A stretch of DNA of 35,835 bases from an uncultured Clostridia bacterium (GCA_934167365.1 CAKPKU010000006.1:1-35835); one strand, 5' to 3'; counted from the stretch's first letter, positions 16,901 to 26,181 are shown. Notes: generated by a model from the letters alone, not told the origin. Numbers and translations are program-made.

Positions 16901-18065
16901 CTCCAATAAGAGAGAAAACCGCTTGAATTCCAGTTTTAGCATCTGGGTAAATAGCCCAGTTATGGTCTCCAGATGGAAGGTACTTTCCTCCTGCTAATGG
17001 GTCTGTTGTACTTGAAATATTTCCCCAGTTATTGCAACCATCAATAGCATGTCCAGTTGTACCCCCTCCGGTTTCCCATACACATACTGATGCTATAAAT
17101 ATGGCATTTACTCCATATTGCTCTTGAAAGTCAAGAAAATCTTGTGCATGCTCTTCTAATGTACTATTATATGTAGCTAATGCCTTCTTCATTTTATCTA
17201 AATCAGTTATAAAATTTTCTTTAACAGTTACATCCAAATCAGTATTACAACCTGCAACAGATGTATTTGTATATGTAGGGATTGTATTTGTATATCCCAA
17301 ATTTTCAGATTCATCTAAAGTTGGGTATTGAGTAGCAATTTCTGCTTGTATCATTTTTTTCAATAACTCTTTTTTTTCTTTTTTGTTTTTACCTAAATAA
17401 GTTGTACTGTTTGATTTATTTTGATAAAGTGTATTTAATGCATTATCGAGTGCTTTATCCAATGAAATAATATCACCATTATCATCTTCAAAAGCATATA
17501 TGTATTTTCCTGATGCGTCAGAAACTATTACTAATCTATCCATGACCATACTTCTTGTAACATATGCGACATTAGACTTATCACCTTCTTTATATGTGCC
17601 ATCACTTTTTTGTCTTTCTACATCTAATATCACAAAAATCGATATAATTAGCAGTATTGCAATGAGAATAATTCCTCCTATTATTAATATCTTTTTTCCT
17701 TTTAATTTTATAAATAATTTTAATGTGCTAGTTCCACTTTTTAATCCCTTTGAATTACTTACTAATTTTTTATTAGAAAATGGCATCTTAAATCCAGTAT
17801 TTTCTGGTGATGGCGTATCCTTTGGATTAGGAACATTAACTTTATTTTTTGAATTATTAAAATTTGGAATTCTATTGTTTACCAAGCCTTTTCCTATTTT
17901 TCCAACATTATTTATAGCATTACCTGCTGTTTCTATATTATTTTTTATTTTTTTACCCTGTTGTCTTATATTATTTATGTCATTTACACCTTTGCTTAAA
18001 TCTTCTTGTAAATTACTGTCATTCATAAAATCTTGCTCTTCATTTTTATTTTGCTCTTCATCCAA
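13995..18065 (-). CDS. Giant membrane-anchored cell-wall enzyme with four enzyme-like domains
   Basis: A 1356-residue protein starting at TTG (AAGGTGG eight bases upstream). It has a cytoplasmic N-terminus of about 120 residues, one membrane helix (125-147) and a large outer part. Outside lie: a glucosaminidase/transglycosylase-like domain at about 300-430 (VNAIFIASVCVWETGGGT, candidate E331; CNNWGNIS); a phage-tail-lysozyme-like domain at about 531-676 (AAIIGNLMQESTVNINPT, E560; GYGIAQWS); an SGNH hydrolase domain at about 698-875 (FIGDSR with S708, MLGVNN, SSGIHIS with H857); and a C39-like papain-fold peptidase at about 1195-1356 (ANGGCAITS with C1230, SHFLCVLAIS with H1308). Between SGNH and peptidase lies a region of about 300 residues, unassigned. 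It probably opens peptidoglycan for the secretion machine, the role of VirB1 or CwlT. Confidence 0.88.
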   Translation of the reverse strand: MDEEQNKNEEQDFMNDSNLQEDLSKGVNDINNIRQQGKKIKNNIETAGNAINNVGKIGKGLVNNRIPNFNNSKNKVNVPNPKDTPSPENTGFKMPFSNKKLVSNSKGLKSGTSTLKLFIKLKGKKILIIGGIILIAILLIISIFVILDVERQKSDGTYKEGDKSNVAYVTRSMVMDRLVIVSDASGKYIYAFEDDNGDIISLDKALDNALNTLYQNKSNSTTYLGKNKKEKKELLKKMIQAEIATQYPTLDESENLGYTNTIPTYTNTSVAGCNTDLDVTVKENFITDLDKMKKALATYNSTLEEHAQDFLDFQEQYGVNAIFIASVCVWETGGGTTGHAIDGCNNWGNISSTTDPLAGGKYLPSGDHNWAIYPDAKTGIQAVFSLIGERGPYVSDGKKTISQIFFVYNNEDKDEPGLVATSMAKMYSGANITSVSSASQSGAGTIAKGNKTGDKAISETINDDETVKGGIVIQRKDENGEVKKLKYTSTDNFDALLLKNTDEVFDYYTLKRNVAGVTNSSSSSGDFSGNTNAEIVWNFLTSKGLSDVCTAAIIGNLMQESTVNINPTLVEAGSGIGYGIAQWSYGRRTQLQNYASSLGRDPGDIEVQLQFLWMETDPSAERVGADLQWSEQSYQQFIAMTSIDEATQFFCTKWERAGIPAMSNRINKANDVYTLYSGIRGSSNNTTSGTSQTSKVTTLDNFLFIGDSRYEGLKTQLSSLGNNVTVIGVVSSTPSNWVDTTKNGSGTVLSTDVMLPSSVSGVSVMLGVNNLSQIAEMNEVLNNLHAKYPNVPIFFNSVYHMGSSYNNASDMNSKIDEFNAKMKEFCSQNSWAYYIDVNNNLNDDSGFLKGADSSGIHISDSDAKDILTNNIKTAILGAGATNNTSNNVESKNTDSGYSIIVANKRSVNTTITDVYTYQYTISNTAYSAESHGSISSKQSSTSNVTYSSSGVKYQEALKNYTLYFDFLWAICVNTNNPKFITKWANLACNNIEEESKVYITVYSETDTSSSSSSMSKPTVSMANPNGYGTDVFSVMETTDIKTISINSKLAVTFADTWLLKYENNADTYKEFQEKSKEVITEKIDGGSKDDNIVKLLRKNKNTLNSMTKDEYIVDDMIKDNEKVSFMVDIYGYILDVANGKVVIKDDSNELSEKLDITVFDLSKFSLVNTSGTGGIGTGASGGTEQSSAGDGYKTTFSVGTRVYRNYKQGQGSYAGDTLALFGGSLANGGCAITSVSVIASGYGIDMSPGQVNQYYKDHGIGGDHPLGLSQIIGKKCYWEYSNVSQAIINQLKSGKPCMVWTDKYSESHFLCVLAISDDGTQVYISDVGGDYVGGNRNGWQPLSFLDRFKRCMIIED

Positions 18066-18082
18066 CTATCTCACCACCTTGT

Positions 18083-19072
18083 TTATTTTAATGATATTTC
18101 CATTACTGCACTTTCTGGATATGTAGTAGTTCTTTCTTTAATTTCAATTTGATTTGTTTCTGTAACAGACTCTACTGTATATTTTTTATTTTGTATAATC
18201 ATATTTCCAAAAACCAATTTATAACTTCCTACATTACTTGTATTATATTTTCTATTAAACTTCAATTTAATACTTTTTTCATTATCTGCTAAAATTTTAA
18301 AATCTTCTTCTGTATAATCAGAACTATTTAAATAAAACTTATTTGATTTTCCATCTACAATATACATATTTGAATTTATTAAATTATCAATATAAATATC
18401 TGCTTTAGTTAAGTTTTTCACTTTCAATGTATAAACCTCATAATCTTTAAAAACTTGCCTTTCTACAATGTTAACATTTAAATAACTACTATTTTTACTA
18501 ATATTCATTGATTCTTTTTTCAAAAATCCACTAATATTTATTTTATATGAACCATTAGTTGCAACAACATACATATAATCTATCATAGTGCTACTATTAT
18601 CTACACTTCCAGTTGTTATTGGATCTATTGAAAAAATAACCTTATACGAATAGGAATTCCATGATGTTATATTAAAAACCTTTTCAGTATCGAAATATGT
18701 GTTATAATATGTATTTACAAAATCTTCCTTTGTTGGGTATAATGCTAATTTACAATTATCATCAATCATTTTATAAGCACTATCTATTTCACCTTTATTA
18801 CACAAGTTTAAAAACTTATTTATTGCTTGTTTTTCTGACGTTACAACATTACTTATGTTTGTATTATTACTACTTGAATTAATTAAGTTATTATTGTTGC
18901 TATTATTAATAATAGCAGTAGTATTATTACTGCTACTGCTATTGTTGACACTATTATGTAATTTATATTGAGAATTTAATATTTGTATGATTGCTATAAC
19001 TATGCATATTGTTATAATACAAAACCATATCATTATTCTATTTTGGTTATAAAATCTTACTATTTTATTCAT
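18083..19072 (-). CDS. Single-pass membrane protein, NTF2/VirB8-like
   Basis: A 329-residue protein with an N-terminal membrane helix (about 14-32), a Ser/Asn-rich linker (about 40-75) and an NTF2-like domain from about 78 (QAINKFLNLCNKGEIDSAYKMIDDNCK). A beta-rich C-terminal domain (about 195-329) reads like an immunoglobulin-type or DUF4352-like surface domain (TLKVKNLTKADIYIDNL). It lies 13 bases after the VirB6-like gene and 17 bases before the wall-enzyme gene. By position and topology it is a candidate VirB8/TcpC-type scaffold linking the membrane channel to the wall enzyme. The family assignment is tentative. Confidence 0.7.
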   Translation of the reverse strand: MNKIVRFYNQNRIMIWFCIITICIVIAIIQILNSQYKLHNSVNNSSSSNNTTAIINNSNNNNLINSSSNNTNISNVVTSEKQAINKFLNLCNKGEIDSAYKMIDDNCKLALYPTKEDFVNTYYNTYFDTEKVFNITSWNSYSYKVIFSIDPITTGSVDNSSTMIDYMYVVATNGSYKINISGFLKKESMNISKNSSYLNVNIVERQVFKDYEVYTLKVKNLTKADIYIDNLINSNMYIVDGKSNKFYLNSSDYTEEDFKILADNEKSIKLKFNRKYNTSNVGSYKLVFGNMIIQNKKYTVESVTETNQIEIKERTTTYPESAVMEISLK

Positions 19073-19085
19073 ACACTATCCATTC

Positions 19086-22000
19086 CTATTTCATTTTATT
19101 TTGATATGATTGAGTCATTTTCGATTTTTGGCGTGCTCTTTCCATAGAAATTTCATCAATTTTGCGATTTCTAATTTCTCCTTCTGCTCTCTCTTTAAAA
19201 TCTATCTTAGACATATCACTCAAAGCTTTATTCATGGCTATTTCAAGTTTTTTAGCTTCTGAATCACTTTTTATATCATATTTCATTTTTATTTTTGGTT
19301 CATATTTACTTCTAATTCTTTCCTCTTCAGCATTTCTTTGTGCCTCTATTTCTTTGTCAAGTTCATCTTTAGTATAAGTTACATCTTTTGCTTCTATGTT
19401 TTTTCGTTCTTCGCTTGCAAGATACTTCTCATAGTCACTTCTTCTTGAAGAATCTGTTAAGTCTCCCCAAGTTTTTGCATCTTGTGATGAATTATATATG
19501 TCTTCTAAAGACATATCACCCTTATTCTCTTGGTAAATTGCATCCATTGCTTCTAATTGACTTGTATCTTTAAAATCCATATATGGAGTAAATGTTTCTA
19601 AGGTTTCTAATAAATTTTGTCTCTTAGAATCTGATAAAGAATCAAAATATTTATAATTATCTTTCATAAATTGATCTTTACTCATTTGTGCCGCATATGC
19701 AACATTCTCTGAAGCATACATTTTTTTATTTTCCTCGTTTTCTCGTGCCATCCAAGATTCTATATTCTTCGATCTATTAAATCCTGTTGCTGCACCAGTT
19801 GTTACTCCTTTTGTTAAATAACTTGAATCACCTGTTACAGCAGCCCCTATTACTCCTGAAGTTAATCCAAGAAGTGTTCCTGCTGCAGTTCCTGCCGCAC
19901 GATTTGCAATTTTTAAACCTGTTCTTCCAGCTGTTTTAGCCATATCTAATTTATGTTCTTTTAAAGCATTCCTAAAGTTACCAGTTTTTCCTCCTGTAAT
20001 TGCTCTTACAATATTACTTTTTTTCCTATTAATAGCATGCCTTCCAATTCCAAATGCTGAACTAATACCGCTCTTAATCCCACCTGAACTTGATGGCATT
20101 TTTGAACCACCTGAACTTGATGGCATTTTTGAACCACCTGAACCAAATGGCATTTTTGAACCACCTGAACTTGATGGCATCCCTGAATCTCCTGAACCTA
20201 ATGGTATTCCTGGACCACCTGAACTTAGTGGCATCCCAGGATCATCAGTTCCGAATTTTGCTTTAGCTCTTTTTATTTTTCCTCCTGAAGTTGAATCAGA
20301 GTTTCCACCTTTTTTACTTCCTGGACTTCCTGGAGGTCCTAAACCAGTTATAGCATCAAACACTTTCATAGACATTCCAGCTGCCAAAGGACTTCCAAGT
20401 CCCTTAGGCATATTAGCTTTATCAAATCCAAACATTTTCTTGAAAAATCCTTCAGCAAATAACATAAATGCATAAAAACCAATTGCATATATACAATGTG
20501 AATGTGCTAAATCTTCAGCTCCTATTATAAATATAGTATATAATAATAAATGTAATGGTTGTAATAATGAATTAAATAAATATTCTTTGAGCCACATATT
20601 AAATGTTTGTGCTTTTCCATCACCAACCTTATCCATAGGGTACATAAGTGCAATAAGTGGTGCTATCATAGTTAAAAATGCTAGATATATAACTCTTTTT
20701 AAATATTTTACAACAAATGTTACAGTTTCTATTACCAACATAATATATAAAACTGCATATCCAAAAAAAACCGTCCCCATATTTTTTTCATCATTATCAT
20801 CCTCTTCATCACTTGAACTAGCATCTGTATTTATTTTAACACTTCCATCGGATTGATGCTTAAGCTCTTCAACATAATCCGAATCAACAGAAATACATGT
20901 TCTCATATATTCTATTATGTTGCACTTATATAAAATATAATCTGCATCTTTCTTATATAACCTTGCATTAACCTTTACTGTCGAATTATTTTCTCCCTGT
21001 TTTTCCCACTTATTAGTAATTGTCTCGCCATTACCATTTATTTCAAATTCTTTTAAATCACTAAAAGTTAAATTGTAATCTAACTTTTCAGCAACAAAAT
21101 ATTTTATTTTACTATTAGAACTATTAAGTATATTCTTCCAACCATCATTATCTAAATCAGACACCGTTATATAATATTCATCAACATTACTTGAACCTAA
21201 TGTATTTACAATTAACTCATTAAATTGTGAAATAAAACTCATTATCACATGCATAAAGAAAATTAAACATAATCCAATAAACCATCCAACTAATAATTCC
21301 TTATATTTTGCCTGACTTTCTGATGTAGTAGATATTATAATTCTAATTCCTATATATAATAAAACAACCATCATTAACAAAATTGAAAATTTAGCTAAAT
21401 TAGAATACACAGTTGAGATTGTTCCTTTTAATATCCTTGCTGAGTTATTTTGATCATTTGAATTCTTTTGAGAAAAAAAGTTAGCATCTAATAATGGTAA
21501 AATTGTTCTCTCTACTTTTTTTGTACTAATGTCTGATATATATTTTTTATTATTTTGCGTAAACTCTGTATAATCAGTCACCAAAAGCACAAAGTTATCA
21601 CTTTCACTTGGTTCTGGAACTATTCCATTATATTTTCCTTGTAATTTTTGGTTCATCAAATATGCTTTTAGCAATTCTTTATTAAAAGTATTAGTACCTG
21701 GTTCCAACAATTTAAGAAGTTCATTATGTTCTGATGAACCGAACTTTAACTGAATAAATCGGATCATTTTGTTGTGTGTTAGCATCACTAATAATCCATC
21801 TATATACTCCTGCGAGTTGAGTTTTACTATCAACACTTTCATTCTTACCATTTTCTTCTTCATTTGTATCATCAGGTACAAAAACCTCTTCTGTTTTACC
21901 AGCGCTAAAAATTCTATCTGGTGTCACCTCAAAATTGTATAACATTCCTCTCGTGCCAAAATTCATATCCAAACCTTTTAAATTCACATCAATATATGAT

Positions 22001-22191
22001 GCCGAATCACTTTCAGCTACTACTGCATTTAATGCTCTCATTGGCAAATCAAAAATCCATAATACCATATCTGCCAATGATTCAATAGGTCCTGCACTTG
22101 CTTTTACGGGCATAGCAAAAAATAGTGTTATTATACACATTATTGAAATTAATATTTTCTTAAATTTATATATAAATTTACATTTTTTCAT
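19086..22191 (-). CDS. VirB6/TrbL-like channel protein, reading frame broken by one base
   Basis: Two overlapping frames (22191 to 21724 and 21881 to 19086) form one gene of about 1034 residues if one A is removed near 21737 (TTAAAG to TTAAG), giving PIYSVKFGSSEHNELLKLL. The first frame has a signal-type N-terminus and PIESLADMVLWIFDLPMRAL. The second has about six membrane segments, with the VirB6/TrbL pattern IYLAFLTMIAPLIALMYPMD and WLKEYLFNSLLQPLHLLLYT, then FFKKMFGFDKANMP. A cytoplasmic tail of about 400 residues follows, with a Gly/Ser-Pro repeat block and a helical charged end. It would form the inner-membrane channel. Whether the shift is a true mutation, a sequencing error or programmed frameshifting cannot be decided here. 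Confidence 0.82.
20080..20241. repeat. Tandem repeat, six 27-base units inside the VirB6-like gene
   Basis: Six back-to-back 27-base units (CCACCTGAACTTGATGGCAT... on the plus strand). Units 1 and 2 are identical; units 3 to 6 diverge stepwise. They encode nine-residue repeats of the type SGGSKMPSS / GDSGMPSSS in a flexible Gly-Ser-Pro-Met linker just after the membrane domain. Copy number is likely to vary between strains. Confidence 0.9.
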
Positions 22192-22225
22192 TTAATCCTC
22201 CATTTTTCTAATAACTACTACCTTA

Positions 22226-22254
22226 ATTTTACAATGTTTTCGCCCTATTGTCAA
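22226..22254 (-). promoter_or_regulatory. Internal promoter before the VirB6-like gene
   Basis: On the minus strand, TTGACA (22249-22254) and TAAAAT (22226-22231) are separated by 17 bases, 34 bases before the ATG at 22191, in the 96-base gap after virB4. It would drive virB6, the wall enzyme and the downstream genes separately. Confidence 0.78.
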
Positions 22255-22287
22255 CGAAATAAATGGATTTATGCTTATTTTTTTATG

Positions 22288-24249
22288 TTAATTTTCTCCA
22301 TATTTTTGTGCTATTACTTTATTTAAATTTGTCTCCATAAACTCGAATTCTTTCGCTGTTGGTCTTATTGTTATTATTGCTGTATCTTGACCTACTTTTA
22401 ATAAACCTTGACCAATTTGACAAGTTACCAAAAATCCTGCCTCTCCTTCACTTAATTTAAATACTTCTTTTACATATGCTATTTCTGACTTATCTTGTGC
22501 TAAAAATAATTTTATATCTGATGATGTTAATACAGCTTGCACTTCTGATTTCTCGTAAAAATCTTGAAATCTTTGTGAAATTATTGCTAATGATACATTC
22601 CTTTTTCTTGCACGTCTTGCCATTGTATTTAAAAAATCAACCGCCTCTGGAAATGGTAATAACATCCATGCTTCATCTATTAATACACGTTTTTTTCTTG
22701 CTTTCTTTTTATCTTCACTATTTTTCTTAACATATTTTTCCCATATCCATGATAACAATATTTGTTGAGCTAGTGGTCTTGCAAATCTTTCCTCTAATTG
22801 TGAAATATCCAAATTTATAAATGGCGATTCTTCTAATAAATCAAATGTAGACTGACCATCAAAATATGCCATTTGTCCATCATATTCACGTATATACTGT
22901 TTCATAACTTTTATTAAATAGCTATAATGAAATTGATAATCAACATTACTATTATTTGCTGCCTTTTCTTGTATTTGCCTATACCATGAACCTATTGTTG
23001 GCATTTCCTTTTTTTCTTTTACTATTTCTCCATTTACAATTGTTGCAGATTGACTTATATATATACTTGCTGGATCACTTGTTATTCCTAGCCTTGCATA
23101 TTCATCTGCCACTGATTCTGCAATAATTTGCTTTGTAAGTTCATTTACTTCCTCACTTTTTGTACTACCTTTAGCCATGGTTACTAATGCTTGTGTAACA
23201 TCCTCTATTTTACTTTCAATATTTAAAACAGCTTTTTCCTTTCCCGTTATTTCATCCTTTATTGTTTCTGGCTCTAAATCAAACAAGTTTATTATTGTTC
23301 CAGAATTTGGACTTATAACAACATTTATTCCTCCCAAACTATCTGCAACTATTGAATATTCACCTTCAGCATCTAATGCTAAACTTTCTATTCCCATTAA
23401 TACTGCTGATCTTGATATTAGTGTTTTCATTGTTACTGATTTACCAGCACCAGACTTTGCAAATATAACCATATTGTAATTAGTTAAACTTTCATGAAAG
23501 TTATCAAATAAAATTGGCACACCTGTTTGAGCATTGAATCCTAGTGGTATACCAGTAGGATGTCCTATTTCTGAAGATACGAATGGAAATACAGTTCCCA
23601 TAGAGTTTCTATCAAATAAATGCTCTTGCTTAATTTTATTTTTCATCAATGGCAAATTTGATTGAAATGCATCCTCTTGAGTTGCCCAAGCTGATTTTAT
23701 GTCAACCAAACTTTTTGCCATTTCTGTTGATAATAAACGAGTATATGTATCTAATGATTTTAAATCATACGCAAACAATGTAGAAACAATTGTTGCTTCA
23801 AACATCTTATTAAATCCTGCTGATATTTCATTTCTAAGCTCTTCTGTTTCTGCCTTCTTTTGTGCTAAGTCACTGGCCCTGTTTAAATTACCTCTATCTT
23901 GTGCTATTATTATTTCAGTTTGAAGCTCGTTTATTGTTCTATTTAATTCATTTTGTGATGTTGATTCTAAAACAGGTTTTATATAAATAGATGTATTAAT
24001 ATCTCCGAACATATACATACTCCTAAATAATTCTGGAAATGTACATAAACGTGGAAGATTTGCAACAAAGAAACTTCTAGCAAATCTATTAGTATCTGAA
24101 ATAATTTCTAAATGATCTAAACTAGATACATCCATTCCAGTTGGTGCAATAAGCTCTTTTATGGTCTTTCTTCTTATTATTCTTTTATTCATTTCATTAT
24201 TTATCTTGTCTTCACGATTTTTTTTCTCATCAATCTTCTTTTTTCTCAT
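22288..24249 (-). CDS. VirB4/TraE-type conjugation ATPase
   Basis: A 653-residue ATPase that would power assembly or substrate movement in a type IV secretion system. The N-terminal VirB4 domain (about 30-250) includes FARSFFVANLPRLCTFPELF and the helical TEIIIAQDRGNLNRASDLAQ. The motor domain has Walker A at about 264-271 (AKSGAGKS), Walker B at 521-528 (RVLIDEAW), and the family block RRARKRNVSLAIISQRFQDF. The start overlaps the previous gene by 20 bases, with GGGAGG nine bases upstream, which points to coupled translation. It is intact. No VirD4/TcpA coupling ATPase accompanies it. Confidence 0.95.
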   Translation of the reverse strand: MRKKKIDEKKNREDKINNEMNKRIIRRKTIKELIAPTGMDVSSLDHLEIISDTNRFARSFFVANLPRLCTFPELFRSMYMFGDINTSIYIKPVLESTSQNELNRTINELQTEIIIAQDRGNLNRASDLAQKKAETEELRNEISAGFNKMFEATIVSTLFAYDLKSLDTYTRLLSTEMAKSLVDIKSAWATQEDAFQSNLPLMKNKIKQEHLFDRNSMGTVFPFVSSEIGHPTGIPLGFNAQTGVPILFDNFHESLTNYNMVIFAKSGAGKSVTMKTLISRSAVLMGIESLALDAEGEYSIVADSLGGINVVISPNSGTIINLFDLEPETIKDEITGKEKAVLNIESKIEDVTQALVTMAKGSTKSEEVNELTKQIIAESVADEYARLGITSDPASIYISQSATIVNGEIVKEKKEMPTIGSWYRQIQEKAANNSNVDYQFHYSYLIKVMKQYIREYDGQMAYFDGQSTFDLLEESPFINLDISQLEERFARPLAQQILLSWIWEKYVKKNSEDKKKARKKRVLIDEAWMLLPFPEAVDFLNTMARRARKRNVSLAIISQRFQDFYEKSEVQAVLTSSDIKLFLAQDKSEIAYVKEVFKLSEGEAGFLVTCQIGQGLLKVGQDTAIITIRPTAKEFEFMETNLNKVIAQKYGEN

Positions 24250-25570
24250 TTTTTTGCGCCTCCCTCATTTGTCTTAATTTCTTTTTCTTTAATAAGGCTC
24301 TTCTTCTTTTTCGCTCTTCTTCTGTAAGATCACTTAACTTTCTTTTTTTCTTTGGAAGCTCTTCATGGGAAGTTTCCACTACTATGTCTTGATGATTTTC
24401 ATTTTGACTTTCTTGATTTTCATTTTTAGCATTTTCTCTTTCAGTCATCTTTTTAATTTGTTCTTTTGATAAATTGGCCATTGCTGTTCCTATGTTTACT
24501 GTTTCATTGTCAATAATATTGCTAGCTAATGAATCTATGTATTCTTGCATTCTTTTTTCTCTATCTTCGATTAATTTTCTTTTTCTAACAACCTCTTTTG
24601 AAGCTAAGCCAAATGCTTCTACTGCCTTTTCATTTGCTTTTTTTCTAATTTCCTCATCTAATGCTACTATTCTTTTATCTAATACATCTGGAGCAATTGA
24701 ATAAAAATATTGATACCCAGACTTTAATAAATATTCATTAAAATCATATTTATCATATTGCTCTCTATTATATGCAACATATAATAATTCAATAAGTTCG
24801 TAGGAATTCATTATATGACCCTGAACTTCACATTCGTATAAACCACTTACCAATGCTTGTGCTCTAGTATATAATTCTGAAAATGCCATACTACTAATTT
24901 CTCTTTTATCATAATCACCTGCAGAGCTAATTTCTTCTGTATAATATGGTACAATTATATAATATTGCTTTGTAGTTAAATTTTTATCTTTACTCATTTG
25001 TTCTGTATTTTCAATAAGATCTTTACCATATTCATACAAATTTTTCTTTTTTGTAACTTCCTTTGCTTCTTTTATTAATTCTGCTCTAGTATATTCATTA
25101 GATCTTTTCATATCCTCAAATTTCATTTCTTCATTACGCATATCTAGCTCTATTGCCTTTAATCGCTCTCTATATCTTGATGTACTTTTAGATAAATTTA
25201 TTTTTCTTGTTTGTACATAAATCTGTATTTCATATTTTAAAGTATTCAAAAATTGTAAAAAACCCTGTTCTATACTTGTTTTTTCAACCTCTGATAAAAG
25301 ATCGTAATTAACTCCCTTACACTCAATAACCATTAAATAACGCTTGCCACCATCTTGAGATATCATGTTATCTTCAATATTGTCAAATTCCATAAATTTA
25401 AAGATAGATTTTTTATCTTTCTTTTCATCCTTGTTATCAGTTGGTTGATCTTCATCATTATTTTTTTGCAACTTATCTTTATAATACATAAAAAATAGCA
25501 CACAAAGTAAAATTAAAATTACTAATATAATTCCTATTATAATAAATTTTATTATATCTTCTGCATTCAT
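24230..25570 (-). CDS. Membrane-anchored protein resembling a VirB4 N-terminal domain
   Basis: A 446-residue protein with one N-terminal membrane helix (about 8-28), an acidic/lysine linker, and a domain from about 58 (FMEFDNIEDNMISQDGGKRYLMVIECKGVNYD). That domain resembles the substrate-facing N-terminal part of TraC/VirB4-type proteins (EQGFLQFLNTLKYEIQIYVQTRKINL; SELYTRAQALVSGLYECEV). A coiled coil lies in the middle and a highly charged Lys/Arg tail at the end. There is no Walker motif. It overlaps the PrgI-like gene by four bases (ATGA) and virB4 by 20 bases. It is likely a membrane dock for the VirB4 ATPase; that role is inferred. Confidence 0.75.
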   Translation of the reverse strand: MNAEDIIKFIIIGIILVILILLCVLFFMYYKDKLQKNNDEDQPTDNKDEKKDKKSIFKFMEFDNIEDNMISQDGGKRYLMVIECKGVNYDLLSEVEKTSIEQGFLQFLNTLKYEIQIYVQTRKINLSKSTSRYRERLKAIELDMRNEEMKFEDMKRSNEYTRAELIKEAKEVTKKKNLYEYGKDLIENTEQMSKDKNLTTKQYYIIVPYYTEEISSAGDYDKREISSMAFSELYTRAQALVSGLYECEVQGHIMNSYELIELLYVAYNREQYDKYDFNEYLLKSGYQYFYSIAPDVLDKRIVALDEEIRKKANEKAVEAFGLASKEVVRKRKLIEDREKRMQEYIDSLASNIIDNETVNIGTAMANLSKEQIKKMTERENAKNENQESQNENHQDIVVETSHEELPKKKRKLSDLTEEERKRRRALLKKKKLRQMREAQKNEKKED

Positions 25571-26016
25571 CTGTTATTCTCCTTTCGCTCTTTTTGAATT
25601 TTTGCTTTGTTTTCAGCTTCTTCTTGAATTTTCTTTTTTATTTCTTCCTTTAATAATTCGTCTGTATCATAAACATAATATTTATCCTTTTTAAAGTGAA
25701 ATTTTAATGATCCTATCAATACTTTATCTATATTTATACCTGAAGCCTTTTTTGTTATTTCAAACCTGTCAATTTGTGGTACTTTAAATGTACCTATTGC
25801 AAATCCTAAAAGTGCCAATACTATAATAAAAATAATTCCTATAATGTTAAAGACACTTGAGGTTCCTGGTATTATCTTTCCAAAAATACCAAGTATCCAC
25901 TTTAGTACCCAGCCTATAACTATACCTATAACTGTATATGCCAAAGCTTTATATGAAAATATGTAAAATAGTCTTCCTTCTCCTTTTGTATTTCTTGGAA
26001 TATAATATGACCCCAT
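25567..26016 (-). CDS. PrgI/VirB3-like membrane protein
   Basis: A 149-residue protein with two membrane segments (about 25-45 and 55-80) after a conserved-looking start (MGSYYIPRNTKGEGRLFYIFSYK). It ends in a cytoplasmic basic helix. Small two-helix proteins directly upstream of virB4 in Gram-positive conjugation clusters are PrgI or VirB3-like and dock the ATPase at the membrane. I place the start at ATG 26016, six bases after AAGGAGG; an upstream TTG six codons earlier would place the ribosome site inside the gene. Confidence 0.78.
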   Translation of the reverse strand: MGSYYIPRNTKGEGRLFYIFSYKALAYTVIGIVIGWVLKWILGIFGKIIPGTSSVFNIIGIIFIIVLALLGFAIGTFKVPQIDRFEITKKASGINIDKVLIGSLKFHFKKDKYYVYDTDELLKEEIKKKIQEEAENKAKIQKERKENNR

Positions 26017-26055
26017 AGATTTCCTCCTTAACAAAATTATATCTTTATTAAATTA

Positions 26056-26084
26056 ACTGTAATAAATTTTTACTATTAAGTCAA
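26056..26084 (-). promoter_or_regulatory. Possible weak promoter before the PrgI-like gene
   Basis: On the minus strand, TTGACT (26079-26084) and TACAGT (26056-26061) are separated by 17 bases. The -35 is good and the -10 poor. The sequence TTGACTTAA also occurs at the pilin promoter (27608-27616), so a shared regulator is possible. Confidence 0.35.
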
Positions 26085-26144
26085 TTTAATAGATTGCGAT
26101 TTTTTTTAATTATTCTTTACGCAACATTACACTATTGATTATTA

Positions 26145-26175
26145 TTACATTTTCTTTACATTTTTTTTACATTTT
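26145..26175. repeat. Three TTACATTTT repeats at exact 11-base spacing
   Basis: TTACATTTT starts at 26145, 26156 and 26167. An 11-base period places the copies on one face of the helix, as in direct-repeat operators. They lie between the terminator of the pilin unit and the start of the PrgI-like unit. They could be a regulator site; AT-rich chance repetition is the alternative. Confidence 0.45.
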
Positions 26176-26181
26176 ATATAT

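Noticed and set aside
17500..18126. Long open frame on the plus strand opposite the wall-enzyme gene (208 codons)
   Set aside because: It is the complement of the Ser/Asn/Lys-rich N-terminus of the real gene, is rich in Phe, Ile and Leu and has no family match or ribosome site.
20765..20785. GGGGACGGTT sequence inside the VirB6-like gene, like the end of the palindromic element
   Set aside because: Only ten bases match, no partner repeat is nearby, and it encodes normal family residues (MGTVFFG).
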